Shown here piece after piece: positions 44,476-53,381 of a stretch of 64,000 nt of DNA (the first letter of the stretch is position 1; the number at the start of each line of letters is the position of its first letter). The stretch spans positions 1,364,001 through 1,428,000 of the forward strand of contig NZ_CP081120.1 of assembly GCF_025141935.1 (NCBI RefSeq). Reading direction: 5' to 3'. The position numbers and the translations under genes are program-made. The notes under the pieces were generated by a model. That model did not search any database, was not told where the DNA came from, and saw only the letters and a program-made list of their open reading frames with translations. The DNA is from Sulfitobacter sp. S190 (GTDB lineage: Bacteria; Pseudomonadota; Alphaproteobacteria; Rhodobacterales; Rhodobacteraceae).

Positions 44476-44500
44476 AACGGAAAGCCCGCGCCATCGTTCC
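44476..44500 (-). promoter_or_regulatory. ECF-type promoter GGAAC-N16-CGTT for the PRC-barrel gene
   Basis: On the minus strand GGAAC (44500-44496), 16 bases, then CGTT (44479-44476), 53 bases before the ATG. This matches the promoter consensus of the alphaproteobacterial general-stress sigma factor EcfG. Whether this organism has that sigma factor cannot be seen here. Confidence 0.6.
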
Positions 44501-44698
44501 AAGAAAATCTGGAAAACCCCGCAGATTTGGCGCGTAAGTATATGATTTATATCGAGAATAAATTATTGATTTTTTGTGCAGTTGCAGCATTCATCCCGCA
44601 ACCTTTGCGCGATACCCTGACTAAAATCACCCGCACTCCCTGCAATTTGCGCGGGCAGACGGCGTTTACCATGAGCGTGCCGCAAGAAACCTCGGGGC

Positions 44699-44784
44699 AA
44701 AAAAAAGACCGGGCACAAAGGCCCGGCCAAGTCCAACAGGGAGGTATAAGGCGAGGGCCCCGAGGGACCGCTGCAAACCTTATG
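44699..44784 (-). ncRNA. Candidate small RNA of about 85 nt with exposed CCUCCC, alpha-r8/MmgR-like
   Basis: On the minus strand: a 5' hairpin closed by AUAAGG/CCUUAU with an inner GGUCC-CUCG-GGGCC stem-loop; a single-stranded ACCUCCCUGUUGGACUU; then a terminator with CCGGGC/GCCCGG stem and eight U. A -35/-10 pair with 17-base spacing ends seven bases before 44784. An exposed CCUCCC pairs with Shine-Dalgarno sites and is typical of alphaproteobacterial trans-acting RNAs such as MmgR/suhB. The family name is inference; 5' end is estimated. Confidence 0.6.
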
Positions 44785-44789
44785 ATGGT

Positions 44790-44818
44790 CAATTAGGGTG
44801 CGACCTGCCCGCAATCAA
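44790..44818 (-). promoter_or_regulatory. Putative promoter of the small RNA
   Basis: On the minus strand -35 TTGATT (44818-44813), a 17-base spacer, and -10 TAATTG (44795-44790). The -10 is a poor match; support comes mainly from spacing and position before a terminated, structured region. Confidence 0.4.
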
Positions 44819-44876
44819 GGCATTTTCTGCTTAAACGTGTGCAACCCTGTTATGCAAAAGTTGCATGGCTCGGAGG

Positions 44877-45779
44877 TCAGCTGGCCAGACCGCGCATTTC
44901 CTTGCGGTAGGAAATGATCTCGTCCTGCACGAAATCCTTGAACGCGGCGACCCGTTTAGATTGCCGCAATTCCTCTGGATACGCGAGGAAAACAGGCACT
45001 TCGGCGGATTCGACATCCGGAAGGACTCGCACCAGCTGCGGGAACTCCTGGATCAGGTAATCGGGCAGGACGCCGATGCCCAGATCGTGCAGAACCCCTT
45101 GCAATACCCCGAAATAGTTGTTGACAGTCAGCAAGGACCGCACGTCGTTCATCATCAGTTGCTGGATCAGCTGGAGACCTGCGCCGACCTGATCGGAGTT
45201 GGTGTTCTGGCAAATCAGCCGGTGGTCGCTGATGTCGGCTTCGGTCTGCGGGGTGCCATGTGCCTCAAGATAGGACTGGCTGGCGTACAGCCGCATCTGC
45301 ACGGTCATCAACCGCTTGCGGATCAGGTCGGCCTGGCTCGGCTCCTTGAGCCGGATGGCGACGTCCGCTTCCCGCATAGGTAGGTCCAATACCCGTTCCT
45401 CAAGCATCAGATCGACCTTCAGATCGGGATATTTGTCATACAGTTTCGACAGACGCGGGGCCAGCCACAACGTACCGAATCCCGTGGTGGTGGTCACACG
45501 CAATTCGCCGAACACTTCTTCTTCGCTGTCGCGGATGCGCGCCGAGGCGGCATCGACGCGCTTTGTCATCGCCGATGTCGCGTCAAACAGCAACTCACCC
45601 TGTTCCGTCAGGATCAGCCCGCGCGCGTGGCGGTGGAACAGATTGGTGTTCAGCTGCTCTTCGAGACCGCGGATTTGGCGGCTCACGGCCGATTGTGATA
45701 GGTTCAACTTATCGCCCGCATGGGTCAGTGACCCGGCATCCGCAACCGCGTGAAAAATTCTCAGTTTGTCCCAATCCAT
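44877..45779 (-). CDS. LysR-family transcriptional regulator
   Basis: A 300-residue regulator with an N-terminal winged HTH (residues 1-60, LRIFHAVADAGSLTHAGDKL, then LSQSAVSRQIRGLEEQL) and a C-terminal substrate-binding fold. It is divergent from the indolepyruvate oxidoreductase gene with 173 bases between, and a T-N11-A dyad sits in front of that gene, so it most likely controls it. The ATG at 45779 is used; a longer frame from 45890 has no HTH extension. Effector may be an aromatic 2-oxo acid (inference). Confidence 0.92.
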   Translation of the reverse strand: MDWDKLRIFHAVADAGSLTHAGDKLNLSQSAVSRQIRGLEEQLNTNLFHRHARGLILTEQGELLFDATSAMTKRVDAASARIRDSEEEVFGELRVTTTTGFGTLWLAPRLSKLYDKYPDLKVDLMLEERVLDLPMREADVAIRLKEPSQADLIRKRLMTVQMRLYASQSYLEAHGTPQTEADISDHRLICQNTNSDQVGAGLQLIQQLMMNDVRSLLTVNNYFGVLQGVLHDLGIGVLPDYLIQEFPQLVRVLPDVESAEVPVFLAYPEELRQSKRVAAFKDFVQDEIISYRKEMRGLAS

Positions 45780-45880
45780 CGAACCGCTTTCTGTAAACTG
45801 CCATATCCCTATCGCATATGCGCAGCCGGACCTAGGGGGAGGCTGCACGAATTTGAAGCAGGGCAGATAAACACCTATAC

Positions 45881-45904
45881 AGGTCAGCATCTGTGACCTA
45901 TAAT
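45881..45904 (+). promoter_or_regulatory. LysR box overlapping the oxidoreductase promoter
   Basis: A perfect dyad AGGTCA-N7-TGACCT (45881-45899) contains the LysR signature T-N11-A (45884 to 45896). It runs directly into a consensus -10 TATAAT (45899-45904), 48 bases before the oxidoreductase ATG. No good -35 is visible at the right distance, as expected for an activator-dependent promoter. A second palindrome, CGCATATGCG, is at 45813-45822. Confidence 0.7.
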
Positions 45905-45952
45905 GCCGCCAAAGCTGTAGATGACTTGGCCATATTTCTTGGGAGGGAAAGC

Positions 45953-48900
45953 ATGACCACGCAGAAGATTTCTCTGAACGACCGGTTTGATCTGTCCAAA
46001 AGCCCCGTCCTGCTCAACGGCACGCAGGCGCTGGTGCGCATGATGATGATGCAAGCGGCCCGCGACCGCGCGGCGGGGCTCAACACGGCCGGGCTGGTCA
46101 CGGGCTACCGCGGCTCTCCGCTGGGCGCCGTCGATCTGCAGATGAGCCGCGCCGAAAAGCCGCTGGCCGAGCATAACATCATCTTTCAGGCCGGCCTGAA
46201 CGAAGATCTGGCCGCCACCGCGCTCTGGGGCAGCCAGCAAGCCGAGTTGCGCGGCGAGGGCAAATACGACGGTGTGTTCGGGCTGTGGTACGGCAAGGGG
46301 CCCGGCGTCGACCGCTCCGGCGACGTCATGCGCCACGCCAACATGGCCGGCAGCAGCGCCAAGGGCGGCGTGCTGATGGCGATGGGCGACGATCACACCG
46401 GCGAATCCTCCACCGTGCTGCACCAGTCCGAATGGGCGATGGTCGACGCCTACATGCCCGTGGTCTCGCCCGCGGGCGTGCAGGAAATCATGGACTACGG
46501 GATCTACGGCTGGGCGCTCTCGCGGTTCTCGGGCCTCTGGGTGGGGCTGAAAACCATGAAGGACACGGTCGAGGCGACAAGCGTCGTCGACGGCGATCCC
46601 TTCCGCATGGAGCTGACCACCCCCGATTTCGACATGCCCGACGGCGGTCTGAACATCCGGCTCATCGACACGCCGCACGCGCAAGAGGCGCGGATGATCG
46701 ACCACAAGCGCTTCGCCGCCGAAGCCTTCAGCCACGCCAACAAGATGGACAAACGCATCTGGGGCAAGCCGGGTGCGAAAATCGGCTTCGTGGCCGCGGG
46801 CAAGAACTGGCTCGATCTGGTGCACGCGCTCAGCCTGCTGAACATCGACGCGAACGAGGCCGAGCGGCTGGGCATTACCACCTACAAAGTGGGCCAGACC
46901 TTCCCGCTCGACATGCGCGGCTTCCATGACTGGGCCGAAGGGCTCGACCTGATCGTCGTGGTCGAGGAAAAGCGCAAGCTGATCGAGGTGCAGATCAAGG
47001 AGGCGATCTTTGACGACCGGCGCGGGCGGCGGGTTTATGGCTGGCACAAGGGCGGCGGGGCAGGCTCCATGCACGGGGCCGAACTCTTCCCGACGCGCGG
47101 CGCGCTCGATCCGATCATGATTGCCGAAAAACTCGGTGGCATCCTGCTGGAGGAAGGGCGCGACACCGACGCCATCCGCGCGGGCCTGCAAAAACTCGAT
47201 GAGGCCCGCCGCGCCGACAACGCCGAAGACATCGCCGCGCGCACGCCCTATTTCTGCTCGGGCTGCCCGCACAACACATCGACCAAAGTGCCCGAAGGTG
47301 CGCGGGCCTACGCGGGCATCGGCTGTCATTACATGGTGCAGTGGATGGACCGCGACACCACCGGCTTTACCCACATGGGCGGCGAAGGGGCCAACTGGAT
47401 CGGAGAGGCACCGTTTTCGACCACCGATCACGTGTTCCAGAACATCGGCGACGGCACCTACAACCACTCGGGCATTCAGGCAATCCGCGCCGCGATGGCC
47501 GCAGGCACCAACATCACATACAAAATCCTCTACAACGACGCGGTCGCCATGACGGGCGGCCAATCGAACGAAGGCGATCTGGACGCGCCGCGCATCGTGG
47601 CCGAACTGCGCGCGATGGGCGTGCAAAACCTCGCCGTGGTATACGACGAAAAAGAGGACGTGGACCCGGCTGCCTTCAAAGGCGTCGACATGTTCGAGCG
47701 TGCCGAACTGGACGAAGTGCAAAAACGGCTGTCCCGGACCAAGGGCGTCAGCGCCATCGTCTATATCCAGACCTGCGCCGCAGAAAAGCGCCGCCGGCGC
47801 AAGCGCGGCACCTTCCCCGATCCGGACAAGCGGGTCTTTATCAACACCGACGTCTGCGAGGGCTGTGGCGATTGCGGCGTGCAATCGAACTGCGTGTCCA
47901 TCGTGCCTGCCGAAACCGAACTGGGGCGCAAACGGGCCATCGACCAGTCGTCGTGCAACAAGGATTTCTCCTGCCTCAAGGGCTTCTGCCCGTCCTTCGT
48001 CACGCTCGAAGGGGCCAAGGTGCGGCGCGAGGCCACGACGGATGTCACCATCCCCGACCTGCCGACCCCCGATCTGCCCACCATCGACGGGACGTGGAAT
48101 GTCGTCATCACCGGTGTCGGCGGCACGGGCGTCGTGACCATCGGCGCGGTGCTGGCACAGGCCGCCCAGATCGACGGCAAGGGCGCGGGCATGATGGAAA
48201 TGGCCGGTCTTGCCCAAAAGGGCGGCGCGGTGAACATCCACTGCCGGCTCGCCAACAGCCCCGATGACATCAGCGCCATCCGTGTGGCCACGGGCGAATG
48301 TGACGCGCTGATCGGCGGCGATCTGGTCGTCTCGGCGGGCAATAAAACACTCGGACTGACGGCGCAGGGGCGCACCGGTGCGGTGGTCAACGCCCATCAG
48401 ATCATCACCGGCGATTTCACCCGCGACACTGAATTCCAGATGCCCTACGACCGGCTGGAACTGGCGCTGCAGGCGCGGCTGAAGGACCGGCTGGCTCTGT
48501 TTGACGCCTCCGATCTGGCCAAGGCGACCCTGGGCGATTCCATCTTTTCCAACATGATGATTTTCGGAGGCGCATGGCAGCGCGGGCTTATCCCGCTGAG
48601 CTTTGCGGCCATCGAACAGGCGATCAAGCTCAACGGCGCCGCGGTGGAGCGCAATCTGCGCGCCTTCGAACTGGGGCGCTGGGCGGTGCTTCATCCGCAA
48701 GACGCCGAGCGGGTGCTCACGCCGCAGGTCGTGGCGCTGCCCAAGACGCCGGAGGAAAAAACCGCCTTCCGCGCCGATCACCTGACCGCCTATCAGGGCA
48801 AGCGGCTCGCCAAGCGCTACCGCAAGTTTGTCGATGGTATCACGGACCGCGACGTGCGCGCCGCCGCCGTCGAAGGCTATCACAAACTGCTCGCCTACAA

Positions 48901-49372
48901 GGACGAATACGAAGTGGCGCGGCTCTTGCTGACCAGCCGCGAACGGGCCGCTGCCGAATTCGAGGGGGACTTTAAGATGACCTTCAATCTCGCGCCACCG
49001 ATGCTGTCTAGGGCGGGACCGGACGGGCGGCCCATGAAACGCGAATTCGGCCCATGGCTGGAACGGCCCCTGCGCGTGATGGCGGGGCTCAAGCGTCTGC
49101 GCGGCACGCCGCTCGACGTGTTCGGCTACACCGCCGAGCGCAAGATGGAGCGCGCACTGATCCGGCAATACGAATCCGACATGGCCGAAGTGCTTCCCAA
49201 ACTCACCGACCAGACCCGCGAGGCGATCGTCGCCTTGGCCGCGCTGCCCAAAACGATCCGCGGCTTCGGCCCCGTCAAACAGGCGAACGAAGCGGTGGCC
49301 GCCAAACGGCGCGAAGAACTGTTGGCGGTGATCCGTGCGGGCGGCTCCTCAGTGGCCAAGGCGGCCGAGTGA
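45953..49372 (+). CDS. Indolepyruvate ferredoxin oxidoreductase, fused alpha/beta/gamma
   Basis: Oxidative decarboxylation of aryl pyruvates to acyl-CoA with ferredoxin as electron acceptor, in aromatic amino-acid breakdown. This is the 1139-residue single-chain form. The N-terminal pyrimidine domain has LVTGYRGSPLGAVDLQM; the TPP-binding part has GEGANWIGEAPF and GDGTYNHSG; a cysteine-rich iron-sulfur segment CEGCGDCGVQSNC lies near 634-646; and the gamma domain begins near 719 with GVGGTGVVTIG. The ATG at 45953 follows GGGAGG; the frame opens earlier at 45893 without a ribosome site. LysR control is likely. Confidence 0.93.
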   Translation: MTTQKISLNDRFDLSKSPVLLNGTQALVRMMMMQAARDRAAGLNTAGLVTGYRGSPLGAVDLQMSRAEKPLAEHNIIFQAGLNEDLAATALWGSQQAELRGEGKYDGVFGLWYGKGPGVDRSGDVMRHANMAGSSAKGGVLMAMGDDHTGESSTVLHQSEWAMVDAYMPVVSPAGVQEIMDYGIYGWALSRFSGLWVGLKTMKDTVEATSVVDGDPFRMELTTPDFDMPDGGLNIRLIDTPHAQEARMIDHKRFAAEAFSHANKMDKRIWGKPGAKIGFVAAGKNWLDLVHALSLLNIDANEAERLGITTYKVGQTFPLDMRGFHDWAEGLDLIVVVEEKRKLIEVQIKEAIFDDRRGRRVYGWHKGGGAGSMHGAELFPTRGALDPIMIAEKLGGILLEEGRDTDAIRAGLQKLDEARRADNAEDIAARTPYFCSGCPHNTSTKVPEGARAYAGIGCHYMVQWMDRDTTGFTHMGGEGANWIGEAPFSTTDHVFQNIGDGTYNHSGIQAIRAAMAAGTNITYKILYNDAVAMTGGQSNEGDLDAPRIVAELRAMGVQNLAVVYDEKEDVDPAAFKGVDMFERAELDEVQKRLSRTKGVSAIVYIQTCAAEKRRRRKRGTFPDPDKRVFINTDVCEGCGDCGVQSNCVSIVPAETELGRKRAIDQSSCNKDFSCLKGFCPSFVTLEGAKVRREATTDVTIPDLPTPDLPTIDGTWNVVITGVGGTGVVTIGAVLAQAAQIDGKGAGMMEMAGLAQKGGAVNIHCRLANSPDDISAIRVATGECDALIGGDLVVSAGNKTLGLTAQGRTGAVVNAHQIITGDFTRDTEFQMPYDRLELALQARLKDRLALFDASDLAKATLGDSIFSNMMIFGGAWQRGLIPLSFAAIEQAIKLNGAAVERNLRAFELGRWAVLHPQDAERVLTPQVVALPKTPEEKTAFRADHLTAYQGKRLAKRYRKFVDGITDRDVRAAAVEGYHKLLAYKDEYEVARLLLTSRERAAAEFEGDFKMTFNLAPPMLSRAGPDGRPMKREFGPWLERPLRVMAGLKRLRGTPLDVFGYTAERKMERALIRQYESDMAEVLPKLTDQTREAIVALAALPKTIRGFGPVKQANEAVAAKRREELLAVIRAGGSSVAKAAE

Positions 49373-49379
49373 TGGCACA

Positions 49380-49428
49380 CGCCTGTCATACACTCTGTGC
49401 ACAGCCTGTGTACGCGGTGTGACAGGCG
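49380..49428. repeat. Inverted repeat between oxidoreductase and acyltransferase genes
   Basis: Perfect 9-bp arms CGCCTGTCA (49380-49388) and TGACAGGCG (49420-49428) enclose 31 bases that hold further TGT/ACA symmetry (TGTGCACA; ACAGCCTGT). There is no T-run. It could be an operator for the downstream genes or an attenuating hairpin. Confidence 0.55.
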
Positions 49429-49434
49429 AATTTG

Positions 49435-50340
49435 ATGCGAGCGGACCCCCAGTTGCGACCAAGCCCACCCTTCTGCGCCGCGCATGATCTCAGCTACGCC
49501 AGCGCTGCCGAAACCCGTGGCGGACGGGTCGTGATCCGTGCGCTCGAAAACGCGACGGGGCGGCTGCATCTGATGCGGCGGGCACGGGGGGTCGAGCACG
49601 AAATCACCCCCGGCTGCACGGTCTTTGACGCGCTGGTCGACCGCTACGGCCTCAGCTTGAACATCGTTGGCGGAGCTATTGATTATATTGGGAAATCCGG
49701 GCCGGTGATTGTGATTGCGAACCATCCCTACGGCATTCTCGACGGGATGATGATGGGCCATTTGCTGGGGCAGCGGCGGCCCGATTTTCGCATCATGGCC
49801 AACGCAGTGTTTGCTGGCTCTCCCGATATCCAAGATATGCTGCTGCCGATTGATTTTAATGATACGAAACAAGCGCTTGCAGGCAACCTTGAAACCCGCC
49901 GCGCGGCGCTTGCGCATCTGGATCAGGGCGGGTGCATCGGGGTGTTTCCCGGCGGCACCGTCAGCACCGGCGCGCGGCCCTTCGCCCGCCCCATGGACCC
50001 CGCGTGGCGGAATTTCACCGCCCGGCTGATCGCCAAATCGGACGCCGTTGTTGTTCCTGTGTACTTCGATGGTAAGACCAGTAAATTGTTTCAGCTTGTC
50101 AGTCACTTGCACGCCACTCTTCGTCACGGTTTGCTGCTCAAGGAGTTTCGCGCGCGCGTGGATTCCCCCGTGAATGTGGCAATTGGCAGGCCTCTGGGCC
50201 GTGACGTTCTGGACCCACTGGCAAAAGACGGCAAAGCGATGATGGATTTCCTGCGCAAAGCCACGTATGAGCTTGCTCCAGAACCGCTCGACTCCTTTGA
50301 CGCGGGATATGACTTCGAGGACCGGCGCCGCCGCCGGTAA
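49435..50340 (+). CDS. Lysophospholipid acyltransferase family protein
   Basis: A 301-residue PlsC-type acyltransferase. The catalytic HX4D motif appears as NHPYGILDG (near residue 96), followed by [10 protein letters not shown] as the phosphate-binding motif. Such enzymes acylate lysophosphatidic acid or, in some alphaproteobacteria, lyso-ornithine lipid; which one is not visible. The start is the ATG at 49435, just after an in-frame TTG. murI starts five bases after its stop, so they are co-transcribed. Confidence 0.85.
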   Translation: MRADPQLRPSPPFCAAHDLSYASAAETRGGRVVIRALENATGRLHLMRRARGVEHEITPGCTVFDALVDRYGLSLNIVGGAIDYIGKSGPVIVIANHPYGILDGMMMGHLLGQRRPDFRIMANAVFAGSPDIQDMLLPIDFNDTKQALAGNLETRRAALAHLDQGGCIGVFPGGTVSTGARPFARPMDPAWRNFTARLIAKSDAVVVPVYFDGKTSKLFQLVSHLHATLRHGLLLKEFRARVDSPVNVAIGRPLGRDVLDPLAKDGKAMMDFLRKATYELAPEPLDSFDAGYDFEDRRRRR

Positions 50341-50345
50341 CGCAT

Positions 50346-51155
50346 ATGGCTGTTGGCATTTTTGATAGTGGTTTAGGGGGTTTGACCATCTGGGACGCCG
50401 TTCAGGCGCGCCTGCCGGATCAGGATTTCGTCTATCTCGCCGACAGTGCCCACGCGCCTTACGGGGTGCGCGAACCCGATGATATTTATGACCTTACGGT
50501 CGCCGCCACGCAGCGTCTGTTCGATGCGGGCTGTGATCTGGTCGTGCTGGCCTGCAACACCGCCTCCGCCGCGGCCCTGCGGCGCATGCAGGAAAGCTGG
50601 GTGCCCGCCGACAAACGTGTGCTTGGCGTGTTTGTGCCCCTGATCGAGGCCATGACCGAACGGCAGTGGGGCGACAACTCTCCACCGCGCGAAGTGGCGG
50701 TGAAAACCGTCGCGCTTTTTGCCACGCCCGCCACCGTTGCGACCCGCGCGTTCCAGCGTGAACTGGCGTTCCGCGCCATCGGCGTCGACGTCGAAGCGCA
50801 GGCCTGCGGCGGTGTTGTCGATGCGATCGAAGACGGGGACATGATCCTCGCCGAAGCGCTGGTCCGCAGTCACGTGGACGCGCTCAAACGCAAGATGCCG
50901 CACCCCCAGGCGGCGATCCTGGGCTGCACACATTACCCGCTTATGACGGACGCGTTTCAGGACGCGCTGGGTGCGGATGTCGCCGTCTACAGCCAAGCCG
51001 ATCTGGTGGCCGAAAGCCTTTCCGATTACCTGCGCCGTCATCCCGACAAGAAGGGCAGCGGGCAGGCGGCCTTTCTGACGACGGGCGATCCCAAGCGTGT
51101 CAGCCAGCGGGCCACGCAGTTCTTGCGACGACAGATGAAATTCACGGCTGCGTAA
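50346..51155 (+). CDS. murI: Glutamate racemase
   Basis: Makes D-glutamate for peptidoglycan by a two-cysteine mechanism. In 269 residues it has DSGLGGLT with Asp7, the first cysteine in ACNTAS (Cys70) and the second in GCTHYP (Cys194). It is coupled to the upstream acyltransferase by a five-base gap and followed by argC after 48 bases. Confidence 0.96.
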   Translation: MAVGIFDSGLGGLTIWDAVQARLPDQDFVYLADSAHAPYGVREPDDIYDLTVAATQRLFDAGCDLVVLACNTASAAALRRMQESWVPADKRVLGVFVPLIEAMTERQWGDNSPPREVAVKTVALFATPATVATRAFQRELAFRAIGVDVEAQACGGVVDAIEDGDMILAEALVRSHVDALKRKMPHPQAAILGCTHYPLMTDAFQDALGADVAVYSQADLVAESLSDYLRRHPDKKGSGQAAFLTTGDPKRVSQRATQFLRRQMKFTAA

Positions 51156-51203
51156 CGGCGCCACCATCTGCCCTGAACTGACTTTTCCGAACGGACATTC
51201 GAC

Positions 51204-52232
51204 ATGACATATAATATCGCAATCCTTGGTGCATCGGGCTACACCGGTGCCGAATTGATCCGGCTGATCGCCGGCCACCCCCACATGAACATCAAGGCGC
51301 TTGGCGGAAATTCCAAAGCCGGTCAAAGCCTTGCGAGCGTGTTCCCGCATCTGCGTCATCTGGATCTTCCCGATCTGGTCACCATGGACGAGATCGATTT
51401 TGACGCAATCGATCTGTGCTTTTGCGCGCTTCCGCACAAGACCAGTCAGGAAGTGATCGCAAAGCTGCCCGAGACGTTGAAGATCGTCGATCTGTCGGCG
51501 GATTTCCGGCTGCGGGATCCCGAAGCCTACGAGGCATGGTATGGCAACCCTCACACGGCGCAGGCGCAGCAACGCGAGGCGGTGTACGGGCTGACCGAAT
51601 TCTACCGCGACGACATCCGCGCGGCCCGGCTGGTCGCGGGTACGGGGTGCAACGCGGCGACCGGTCAGTTCATGCTGCGCCCCCTGATCGCGGCGGGTGT
51701 GATCGACCTTGACGACATCATTCTGGATCTGAAATGCGCGGTGTCCGGTGCGGGGCGGGCGCTGAAGGAAAATCTGCTGCATGCGGAGCTGTCCGAAGGG
51801 TTTCACGCCTACGCCGTGGGGGGCACGCACCGGCATCTCGGTGAATTCGATCAGGAATTCTCCGCCGTTGCCGGTAAGCCGGTAAAAATCCAGTTTACGC
51901 CGCATCTCGTGCCTGCCAATCGCGGTATCCTTGCCACCGGCTATGTGAAGGGCGATGCGCAAACCGTGCACGCCACGCTGACCGAGGCTTACGTAGACGA
52001 ACCGTTCATTGATGTGCTGCCGTTTGGAGAGGCACCCAGTACGCGCCATATCCGCGGATCGAATTTCTGTCACATCGGCGTTTGCGCAGACCGGATCGCG
52101 GGGCGGACGATTGTCATCGGCGCGCTCGACAATCTGACGAAAGGGTCGTCGGGCCAAGCGTTGCAAAACGCCAATCTGATGTTAGGTATTGAAGAGACAG
52201 AGGCGCTTATGATGGCGCCGCTCTTTCCTTGA
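51204..52232 (+). CDS. argC: N-acetyl-gamma-glutamyl-phosphate reductase
   Basis: Third step of arginine synthesis: NADPH reduction of N-acetylglutamyl phosphate. The 342-residue protein has the nucleotide-binding GASGYTGAE at 9-17 and the active-site cysteine Cys149 in [11 protein letters not shown], where the common form reads PGCYPT, then SGAGRALKE and GTHRHLGE. ccmE starts 17 bases after its stop. Confidence 0.95.
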   Translation: MTYNIAILGASGYTGAELIRLIAGHPHMNIKALGGNSKAGQSLASVFPHLRHLDLPDLVTMDEIDFDAIDLCFCALPHKTSQEVIAKLPETLKIVDLSADFRLRDPEAYEAWYGNPHTAQAQQREAVYGLTEFYRDDIRAARLVAGTGCNAATGQFMLRPLIAAGVIDLDDIILDLKCAVSGAGRALKENLLHAELSEGFHAYAVGGTHRHLGEFDQEFSAVAGKPVKIQFTPHLVPANRGILATGYVKGDAQTVHATLTEAYVDEPFIDVLPFGEAPSTRHIRGSNFCHIGVCADRIAGRTIVIGALDNLTKGSSGQALQNANLMLGIEETEALMMAPLFP

Positions 52233-52249
52233 TATCCTAGGGTTCCGCG

Positions 52250-52693
52250 ATGAAAAGCCTCAAAAAACAGCGCCGCATCCAACTCATTGCCGTGGCCGTG
52301 GTCGCGTTGATCGCGGCGACAGCGTTGATCGGGTACGGGTTGCGCGACGGCATCAATTTCTTCCGCTCACCCAGTCAGGTCGCCGAAACGCCCCCTGCGC
52401 CAACAGAAGTGTTCCGGATCGGGGGGCTGGTGGCCGAAGGCAGCCTGATCCGCGGTGCAGGAGAGCAGATTTCATTTGCCGTAACCGATGGCGGCGCCAC
52501 GGTGCCCGTGGTCTATACGGGCGTCCTGCCGGATCTGTTCGAAGAAAATCAGGGCATGGTCGGGACAGGGTCCTACATCAACGGTGTGTTCGAAGCGACT
52601 GAAATTCTTGCCAAACACGATGAAACCTACATGCCGAAAGAAGTGGTCGACGCGCTCAAGGAGCAAGGCGTTTACCAAGAGCCCGAAAGCTGA
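52250..52693 (+). CDS. ccmE: Cytochrome c maturation heme chaperone CcmE
   Basis: Periplasmic heme chaperone that binds heme covalently and hands it to the CcmF/H ligase. In 147 residues there is an N-terminal membrane anchor (RIQLIAVAVVALIAATALIGYG) and an OB fold; the heme-binding histidine is His123, with Tyr127, in ILAKHDETYMP. It is separated from ccmF by the muramidase and holin genes. Confidence 0.96.
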   Translation: MKSLKKQRRIQLIAVAVVALIAATALIGYGLRDGINFFRSPSQVAETPPAPTEVFRIGGLVAEGSLIRGAGEQISFAVTDGGATVPVVYTGVLPDLFEENQGMVGTGSYINGVFEATEILAKHDETYMPKEVVDALKEQGVYQEPES

Positions 52694-52695
52694 CG

Positions 52696-52707
52696 CAACG
52701 CGCGTTG
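52696..52707. promoter_or_regulatory. Perfect palindrome CAACGCGCGTTG before the lysis pair
   Basis: A 12-base perfect palindrome two bases after the ccmE stop and 63 bases before the muramidase gene, the only sizeable gap in this part of the operon. It could be an operator giving the lysis genes their own control. No promoter boxes are clear. Confidence 0.45.
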
Positions 52708-52769
52708 TGATCTCGCCGCGTTAATCTTTGATGCTCAAGTCTCATCCCGTAACCTACGGGAGGGCGAAG

Positions 52770-53381
52770 ATGTTGAACGTCAGGCAGATCGCGGAAGAGA
52801 TCGTCAAACGCGAAGGTGGCTATGTGAATGACCCCGATGATCCGGGGGGCGCGACAAACTTTGGCGTGACGATCCATACGATGCGTCGTCTGGGTCTGGA
52901 TCTGGACGGGGATGGCCGCGTGACACCGGGTGACGTAAAACGGCTGACCCGCGCGCAGGCTGTCGAGATTTTCCTGCGCCATTACTACGAACGTCCGTTG
53001 ATTTCCCATTTGCCCAAGGCCCTGCAGGCCAGCGTGTTCGACATGTACGTCAACGCCGGCAGCAACGCCGTGAAAATACTTCAGCGGCTCATGGTCGAGA
53101 TGGGCTATGCCGTGACGGTCGATGGCGCGTTGGGCCCGCAGAGCATTGCCGCGGTGCGCGCCGCACATCAGGCTGCACCCGACCATCTGGTCGACGCCTA
53201 CGGGATTGCGCGGCGCAACTATTATTTCCGCTTGGCCGACCGGCGCGTTGCGAGCCGCAAATACGCGCGCACGCGCGCGGGCGGCAAGGGCGGCTGGATC
53301 AAGCGGGCCGAAGAATTCATATCCCGGCGGTATCACATGACATCGGACCAGTTTCAGAAAAGGACAGCGGCATGGGGTTGA
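52770..53381 (+). CDS. GTA-type N-acetylmuramidase/endolysin (GH108 plus PG-binding 3)
   Basis: A 203-residue peptidoglycan hydrolase. The N-terminal GH108 domain has the catalytic glutamate in REGGYVNDPDDPGGATNFGV (Glu15; read in parts), and the C-terminal domain is of the peptidoglycan-binding-3 type (DGALGPQSIAAVRA). There is no signal peptide, as expected for a holin-dependent endolysin. The ATG at 52770 follows GGGAGGG; an upstream ATG at 52731 lacks such a site. It overlaps the holin gene by ten bases. The pair corresponds to the lysis genes of Rhodobacter capsulatus gene transfer agent. Confidence 0.88.
   Translation: MLNVRQIAEEIVKREGGYVNDPDDPGGATNFGVTIHTMRRLGLDLDGDGRVTPGDVKRLTRAQAVEIFLRHYYERPLISHLPKALQASVFDMYVNAGSNAVKILQRLMVEMGYAVTVDGALGPQSIAAVRAAHQAAPDHLVDAYGIARRNYYFRLADRRVASRKYARTRAGGKGGWIKRAEEFISRRYHMTSDQFQKRTAAWG

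Larger units (their letters stand above)
44424..44876. other. 453-base intergenic region: stress-type promoter, AT-rich tract, candidate sRNA
   Basis: No protein gene is supported here. It contains the PRC-barrel promoter (44476-44500), an unusually AT-rich tract at about 44535-44580 that could be an upstream element, the candidate small RNA (44699-44784) with its promoter (44790-44818), and a short hairpin ATGCAA-N3-TTGCAT (44852-44866) just after the LysR stop. Confidence 0.7.

Noticed and set aside
44547..44792. Small minus-strand open frame overlapping the candidate sRNA
   Set aside because: No ribosome site, unlikely composition, and it reads through a strong terminator. The RNA explanation fits the stem-loops better.
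45884..49168. Very long open frame on the minus strand opposite the oxidoreductase gene
   Set aside because: It is an antisense shadow produced by GC-rich codon use; its translation is His/Arg/Gly/Asp-rich without any family motif, while the plus-strand protein has clear domains.
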